Source: Leifsonia sp. PS1209
GTDB lineage: Bacteria; Actinomycetota; Actinomycetes; Actinomycetales; Microbacteriaceae
Length of the DNA stretch: 64,000 nucleotides
Direction of reading: 5' to 3'
Assembly: GCF_012317045.1 (NCBI RefSeq)
Contig: NZ_CP051154.1
Location: 3,968,001 to 4,032,000, forward strand
Shown one piece after another: positions 59,989-64,000 of this stretch. The notes below the pieces were generated by a model. That model searched no databases. It was not told the DNA's origin and saw only the letters and a program-made list of their open reading frames with translations. How positions within the stretch are numbered: the first letter of the stretch is position 1; every line of letters begins with the position of its first letter. The position numbers and the translations under genes are program-made.

Positions 59989-60779
59989 TCTGCGCCTCCG
60001 CCGAGCATCGAGGAGATGAGCGCCTGCAGCTGGGCCGCCTGCGCCGCGGCAGACGGAACGGAGGAGGACTGCCCGGCCAGCCCGGAGACGCCGGAAAGGG
60101 CGGAGAGCCCGGAAGGTCCAGAAAGACCAGAAAGACCAGAAAGACCAGAAAGACCAGCAGCGACCCCGCCGACCCCGCCCATCCCGCTCGCGCTGAACAT
60201 CGCGGGCGCGCTCGCCAGCGCCGTGCTCGCCTCGGGCACCACGCGGCGGATGGTCACGATGTCGGAGTCGTCCATCCAGTTGTCGACCAGGCTCACGTTG
60301 CGGCCTTCGCTCGGCGCGTGGATGACTTTGCCGTCTCCCGCGTAGATGACGATGTGGTCGCCGCCGTTGGTCACGATCAGGTCGCCCGGCTTGGCCTGGG
60401 CGAGCGACGGCACCTCGGTGCCGAGCGTCGACTGGCCGGAGACCAGGCGGGGGACGTCGATGCCGAGGTCTTTGAACACGCGCTGCACCAGGCCGGAGCA
60501 GTCGAGGCCGCTCGACGTCGTCCCGCCGAAGACGTACGGGACGCCGAGGTACTTCTTGGCGTCGGCCACTACGTCGGCGCCTGTCACGGACCCGCCGCCG
60601 GCCGTCCCGCCCACGGCGGACGTCTCGCCCACCGCTCCGGCGAGCGCGTTGGCGAAGTCGGTCGCCGATGCTGCGGAGGCTGCGGACGCCTTGCCCGTCG
60701 AGGTCGCCGTCGGCTGGTCGATCTGCACCAGGGTCGCCTGGATCTGGGCGATCCTCGCGAGTGCGTCGGTGACTGTCAT
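59985..60779 (-). CDS. NlpC/P60-family peptidoglycan hydrolase in the flagellar operon
   Basis: A 264-residue protein. The NlpC/P60 domain (about 70-185) has the catalytic cysteine in SSGLDCSGLVQRVF and histidine in GGDHIVIYAGDG. The C-terminus holds a GLSGLSGLSGLSGPSGL tandem repeat, then an Ala-rich helix. There is no signal peptide, so it may leave through the flagellar export route and open the wall for the rod, as FlgJ does elsewhere; no flgJ is seen. The ATG at 60779 overlaps the fliJ stop by ATGA. Confidence 0.9.
   Translation of the reverse strand: MTVTDALARIAQIQATLVQIDQPTATSTGKASAASAASATDFANALAGAVGETSAVGGTAGGGSVTGADVVADAKKYLGVPYVFGGTTSSGLDCSGLVQRVFKDLGIDVPRLVSGQSTLGTEVPSLAQAKPGDLIVTNGGDHIVIYAGDGKVIHAPSEGRNVSLVDNWMDDSDIVTIRRVVPEASTALASAPAMFSASGMGGVGGVAAGLSGLSGLSGLSGPSGLSALSGVSGLAGQSSSVPSAAAQAAQLQALISSMLGGGAE
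60121..60156 (-). repeat. Nine-base tandem repeat coding for GLS units
   Basis: Four perfect copies of GAAAGACCA run from 60121 to 60156. On the minus strand this reads GGT CTT TCT, encoding Gly-Leu-Ser, with A/T-rich third positions unlike the surrounding GC-rich code. It is an in-frame microsatellite inside the NlpC/P60 gene. Confidence 0.9.
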
Positions 60780-61210
60780 GCGTCGTTCCCTTCCCGTTCG
60801 CGCACCCAGGCGCCGGTGGCGATCTCGTCGATGGCTGCCTGTTCTGCGCTGAGTTCTCCGGCGAGCACGCTCGCGTTGTGCCGTGCTTCGAGCTTTTCCA
60901 GGCCGACCGCGCGTGCTTTCGCCTCGCCGAACGCCGTCTGCGCCTCCGCGACCTCTGCGTCGGCCTGGTCGGCGAGCGCTGCGAGGTCGGCGAGCATGCT
61001 GCGACTGGATGCGCGGGCGGCGGCCATCGCGAACAGCGTGCTCGCATCCGTCGCCTCGACGGGCACGGCGTGAAGGGCGGCGATGGCTCGGGCCTGCCGC
61101 TCCCCCGCATCCCGCCGGAAGGCGTTGGCCGCTGCGAGGTCGCTCGCCGCGTGGTCTTTCTCGATCTGCCGCAGCCGCAGCAGTCCGGCCAGTTGGAACG
61201 CCCGTGCCAT
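60776..61210 (-). CDS. fliJ: Flagellar export chaperone FliJ-like
   Basis: A 144-residue protein predicted to be one long helical hairpin (AGLLRLRQIEKDHAASDLAA, ALADQADAEVAEAQTAFGEA, LEKLEARHNASVLAGELSAE). This matches FliJ, which works with FliI at the export gate, although sequence is weakly conserved. It is placed by position: its ATG shares one base with the fliI stop (TGATG) and its stop overlaps the NlpC/P60 gene by ATGA. Confidence 0.8.
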   Translation of the reverse strand: MARAFQLAGLLRLRQIEKDHAASDLAAANAFRRDAGERQARAIAALHAVPVEATDASTLFAMAAARASSRSMLADLAALADQADAEVAEAQTAFGEAKARAVGLEKLEARHNASVLAGELSAEQAAIDEIATGAWVREREGNDA

Positions 61211-62538
61211 CAGACACCTCCGAGCTGGTTCACCAGGATGCCGAGGCGCTGCCAGGCTTCGGCGGGGTCGGCGCTCTCGCCGAGGTTCTGGCGCAGGAAG
61301 GCGTTGATGGCGTCTTCGTGCGCGACGGCCGCATCCACTCGGGGGTTGGTGCCCGTCTTGTACGCGCCGACGTCGAGGAGGTCCTGGGCCGCGACCTTGG
61401 CGGCGAGGATGCTGCGCAGGGCGACGGCGGCTGCGCGCTGCTCCGGCGTCGTGACGCGGGAGGCGAGGCGAGAGATGGAGCCGAGCACGTCGACGGAGGG
61501 GAAGTGGCCGACGACGGCGAGGCGGCGGTCCATCACGACGTGTCCGTCGAGGATCGAGCGGGCGGCGTCCGCGATGGGCTCGTTGTGGTCGTCTCCGTCG
61601 ACGAGCACGGTGTACAGCCCGGTGATCGAGCCGACCTCGCCGGTGCCTGCGCGTTCGAGCAGCTGGGCCAGCAGGGAGAACGTCGACGGCGGGTATCCGC
61701 GGGTGGCGGGCGGTTCGCCCACCGAGAGGCCGATCTCGCGCTGCGCCATCGCGACACGGGTCAGCGAGTCCATCATCAGCACCACGTGTGCGCCTGCGTC
61801 GCGGAACGACTCGGCGATGCGGGTCGCGGTGAAGGCCGCGCGGAGGCGCATCACGGCGGGCTCGTCGGAGGTCGCGACCACGACGATCGAGCGGGCGAGC
61901 CCCTCCGGCCCGAGGTCGTCTTCGAGGAACTCGCGCACCTCGCGGCCGCGCTCCCCCACCAGCGCGATCACCGAGATCTCCGCCTCTGTGCCGCGCGCGA
62001 TCATCGACAGCAGCGACGACTTCCCCACACCGGATCCGGCGAACAGGCCGAGCCGCTGCCCGCGCCCGACCGTGACGAGCGTGTCCAGCACGCGCACCCC
62101 CAGGCCGAGCGGGCTCTGGATGCGCGCCCTGCGCATGGCCTCCGGCGCACGGTTGTCGATGGGGACGAACCCGTCCGGCTCGATCGGGCCCTTGCCGTCC
62201 ACAGGGCGGCCGAGGGAGTCGATGACGCGGCCGAGCATCCCGCGCCCGGTCGGCACGAGCAGCGGAGCACCGAGCGCACGGACGGGAGCACCAGCGCCGA
62301 TGCCGGTCAGCCTGCCGAACGGCATCACCCGGATGCGTTCGGCCGAGGTCGCGACGACCTCCGCGTGAACGCCGGGCCGCTCCCCCACCACGACGACGTC
62401 GCCGATCGCGGCGGGAACGCCTTCCACCTCTGCGCCGAGGCCGACGATGCCGACGACGCGGCCCACCTTCTCCACGCGCGCGGCGCGCACGGCGTCGGCG
62501 ATGCGCGGAAGGGTCGCGGTGTCCAGGGCTGCACTCAT
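61210..62538 (-). CDS. fliI: Flagellum-specific ATPase FliI
   Basis: A 442-residue F1-beta-like ATPase. The Walker A is GLFAGSGVGKSSLLSM (about 164-179), with ALVGERGREVREFLED and HVVLMMDSLTRVAMAQREIG (Walker B) further on, and GYPPSTFSLLAQLLERAG typical of FliI. It energises export with FliH and FliJ. The stop overlaps fliJ by TGATG; the ATG overlaps the fliH stop by ATGA. Confidence 0.96.
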   Translation of the reverse strand: MSAALDTATLPRIADAVRAARVEKVGRVVGIVGLGAEVEGVPAAIGDVVVVGERPGVHAEVVATSAERIRVMPFGRLTGIGAGAPVRALGAPLLVPTGRGMLGRVIDSLGRPVDGKGPIEPDGFVPIDNRAPEAMRRARIQSPLGLGVRVLDTLVTVGRGQRLGLFAGSGVGKSSLLSMIARGTEAEISVIALVGERGREVREFLEDDLGPEGLARSIVVVATSDEPAVMRLRAAFTATRIAESFRDAGAHVVLMMDSLTRVAMAQREIGLSVGEPPATRGYPPSTFSLLAQLLERAGTGEVGSITGLYTVLVDGDDHNEPIADAARSILDGHVVMDRRLAVVGHFPSVDVLGSISRLASRVTTPEQRAAAVALRSILAAKVAAQDLLDVGAYKTGTNPRVDAAVAHEDAINAFLRQNLGESADPAEAWQRLGILVNQLGGV

Positions 62539-63131
62539 CCCAGCGCCTCCCGTGCACGGTCGAGCGCCGAGTGGATGCGCGCATCCAGCCAGCCGTCGGG
62601 CAGCTCACCGACCGCATCCCCCGGCGCCAGTGCCGGATCGGCCACGAGCCGCACGGCGTCTCCGGCGGCCCCTGCGCCGATGGCGGCCAGGTCGTCCGGG
62701 TTCAGCCGGACGACGGCGACCGCCCCTGCGACGTCTCCGCCGAGCACGCGCGCCACGGCGGCGCGCGCGGCGGCCGTGCGGTCGGTCAACGCATCCCCCA
62801 CCACGGCCTCAGCCAGGTGGAAAGCCGCGTTGACCAGGGATTCCTCTACTTCGGTGAGCACGGGAACCGTCGCCTCGCGCAGCTCGATCGCCGCATTCCG
62901 CAGTGCTGTGGCGAGCACCGCGAGCCGTTCCGCAGCCGCCGCGTCGTCCGCCGCACGCTCGGCGTCGGCCGCCGCGCGCCATGCCCGCTGTTCTTCCGCC
63001 GCCGCCCGCAGGCCGTCCGCGTACCCGGCGGCATACCCGCGCGAGCGGGCGACGCCGGCCTGTGCGACGGCTTCGGCGGTCTCCGCGATCACCGGGATGG
63101 CGACGGGGGCGAACACGGCGTCATTCGACAT
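62535..63131 (-). CDS. fliH: Flagellar assembly protein FliH
   Basis: A 198-residue protein that regulates FliI. A coiled, Ala-rich N-terminal part (SRGYAAGYADGLRAAAEEQR) leads to a C-terminal domain with LTEVEESLVNAAFHLAEAVV, VRLNPDDLAAIGAGAAGD and LVADPALAPGDAVGELPDG, as in FliH/V-ATPase E-like proteins. It overlaps fliG by 11 bases and fliI by ATGA. Position supports the assignment. Confidence 0.88.
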   Translation of the reverse strand: MSNDAVFAPVAIPVIAETAEAVAQAGVARSRGYAAGYADGLRAAAEEQRAWRAAADAERAADDAAAAERLAVLATALRNAAIELREATVPVLTEVEESLVNAAFHLAEAVVGDALTDRTAAARAAVARVLGGDVAGAVAVVRLNPDDLAAIGAGAAGDAVRLVADPALAPGDAVGELPDGWLDARIHSALDRAREALG

Positions 63132-64000
63132 ACGCGTCCTCGTCGTTCCGCTGCACGGTGATCGCGCCCGTGGCCTCCAGGTCGCGGATCGCGCGCACGA
63201 TCTCGGCGCGGGCGTCCTCCACCTGCGAGAGGCGCACAGGGCCGAGCACGCGGATCTCGTCCGCGAGGATCTCCCTGTTGCGCTCGGACAGGTTGGTCGT
63301 GATGGTCTCGATGACCTGCTCGGTCGCGCCCTTCATCGCCACGGCCAGCATGGCCGCGTCGATGCCGCGCAGCACCTGCTGCACGTCGCGGTCCTCCAGC
63401 TTGACGATGTCGGCGAAGGTGAGCATCCGGGAGCGAACCTCTTCCGCCAGCTCGGGGTTGCGGCGTTCGAGGGCTTCGAGCAGAGCCTTCTCCGTGCTCG
63501 CGTCCGCGCGGTTGATGATGTCGACGAGCGGCTGCACTCCCCCGACCACGTCGGACGAATCGCGCGAGCCGACGACGGCCCCCGCGCGCTGCTTGAGCGT
63601 GTCTGCGACGACGCGGACCGCATCCGGGCTGGCGCTGCCCATCGTGGCGATGGCGTGCGCGACATCCGCGCGAGCCGTCTCGTCGAGTCCCGCGAGGATG
63701 CGGGATGCGTGGTCGGGGCGCAGGTGGGCCAGCACCAGCGCGCAGGTCTGCGGGAGTTCGCCGGTGAGCAGCATCTGCACCTGGCCGGGCTCGACGGCAT
63801 CCAGGAACTCGAACTGCTTGCCGGCCATGCTCGACGCGACGCGGTTGAGCACACCGGTGGCCTTCTCGGCGCCGAACGACGCTTCGAGGAGCCCGACCGC
63901 GATGTCCCTGCCGCCGCGGGTGCTCATCCCGCCGCGCACGGTGAGGTCGTGGAACTCGCTGATCGCCTTCTCGGCGATGGCGGGGTCGACCCTGCGCAGG
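63121..64000 (-). CDS. fliG: Flagellar motor switch protein FliG, 5' end beyond the window
   Basis: About 292 C-terminal residues are present; the frame stays open to the right edge (LRRVDPAIAEKAISEFHDLT), so the N-terminus is outside. Middle and C-terminal domains include EFLDAVEPGQVQMLLTGELP, QTCALVLAHLRPDHASRILA, MLTFADIVKLEDRDVQQVLR, GIDAAMLAVAMKGATEQVIE and LSERNREILADEIRVLGPVR. The last two carry the charged helix that meets MotA. FliG transmits torque in the C-ring. It is followed by fliH with an 11-base overlap. Confidence 0.95.
   Translation of the reverse strand, partial: LRRVDPAIAEKAISEFHDLTVRGGMSTRGGRDIAVGLLEASFGAEKATGVLNRVASSMAGKQFEFLDAVEPGQVQMLLTGELPQTCALVLAHLRPDHASRILAGLDETARADVAHAIATMGSASPDAVRVVADTLKQRAGAVVGSRDSSDVVGGVQPLVDIINRADASTEKALLEALERRNPELAEEVRSRMLTFADIVKLEDRDVQQVLRGIDAAMLAVAMKGATEQVIETITTNLSERNREILADEIRVLGPVRLSQVEDARAEIVRAIRDLEATGAITVQRNDEDAYVE

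Noticed and set aside
60121..60156. Possible CRISPR-like or regulatory repeat
   Set aside because: Copies are contiguous without spacers and encode GLS units in frame with the NlpC/P60 gene.
1..64000. tRNA or rRNA genes, prophage, insertion sequences
   Set aside because: No transposase, integrase or phage structural protein was seen among translated frames, and no convincing cloverleaf was recognised by eye; a dedicated RNA search would be needed to exclude small RNAs.

Overview
The window looks like a chromosomal segment of a motile, high-GC actinobacterium. GC-rich codon use, frequent GTG starts, dense ATGA/GTGA/TGATG gene overlaps, many LacI/ABC sugar loci and a flagellar cluster with csrA, flbD and an NlpC/P60 gene suggest Microbacteriaceae, perhaps near Leifsonia. 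The family and genus are inference; no rRNA, tRNA, CRISPR array, insertion sequence or phage gene was recognised.

Layout. (1) 1-3.6 kb: a three-gene minus-strand operon of visibly lower GC (PLP decarboxylase of the Orn/Lys/Arg type, AMP-dependent ligase, EamA exporter cut by the window edge). It looks like a small acquired pathway that makes and exports a metabolite. (2) 3.7-9 kb: a GH3 beta-glucosidase and a large polytopic protein carrying split hydrolase-like motifs. (3) 9-15.6 kb: a sugar locus with a PfkB-type kinase, ABC importer, divergent DeoR regulator and GH4 6-phospho-glycosidase; the kinase may supply the phosphate that a PTS normally adds. (4) 15.5-27.5 kb: a seven-gene glycan operon with ABC importer, GH130 enzyme, secreted multidomain PL8 lyase, LacI regulator and a phosphomannomutase-like HAD protein, preceded by a second LacI gene and strong LacI-type palindromes. 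(5) 27.6-31 kb: a panE-like reductase, a divergent AraC/CynX-NimT pair and a small acidic repeat protein.

(6) 31-40 kb: a two-component system beside a sugar-modification cluster: GT2, DUF2064 transferase, methyltransferase, molybdopterin oxidoreductase with cytochrome b subunit, GT-C mannosyltransferase-like protein, MTAP-family phosphorylase and NAD-dependent epimerase. A 10-base motif recurs in the two divergent control regions, which suggests one regulon. (7) 40-42 kb: a small YtxH-like protein, a TMEM175-like channel and a stand-alone mraY.

(8) 42-64 kb: the flagellar cluster. On the minus strand the gene order is fliG, fliH, fliI, fliJ, NlpC/P60, fliK, flgD, flgE, then after a break fliM, fliN, fliO, fliP, fliQ, fliR, flhB, flhA, an FlhF-position gene and csrA. 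The break (50.4-56.7 kb) holds flbD-motA-motB on the opposite strand plus six non-flagellar genes. fliM and flbD each have an upstream sequence matching a sigma-28 promoter with identical box spacing, so the split halves can still be co-expressed. No gap between genes exceeds 300 bases.
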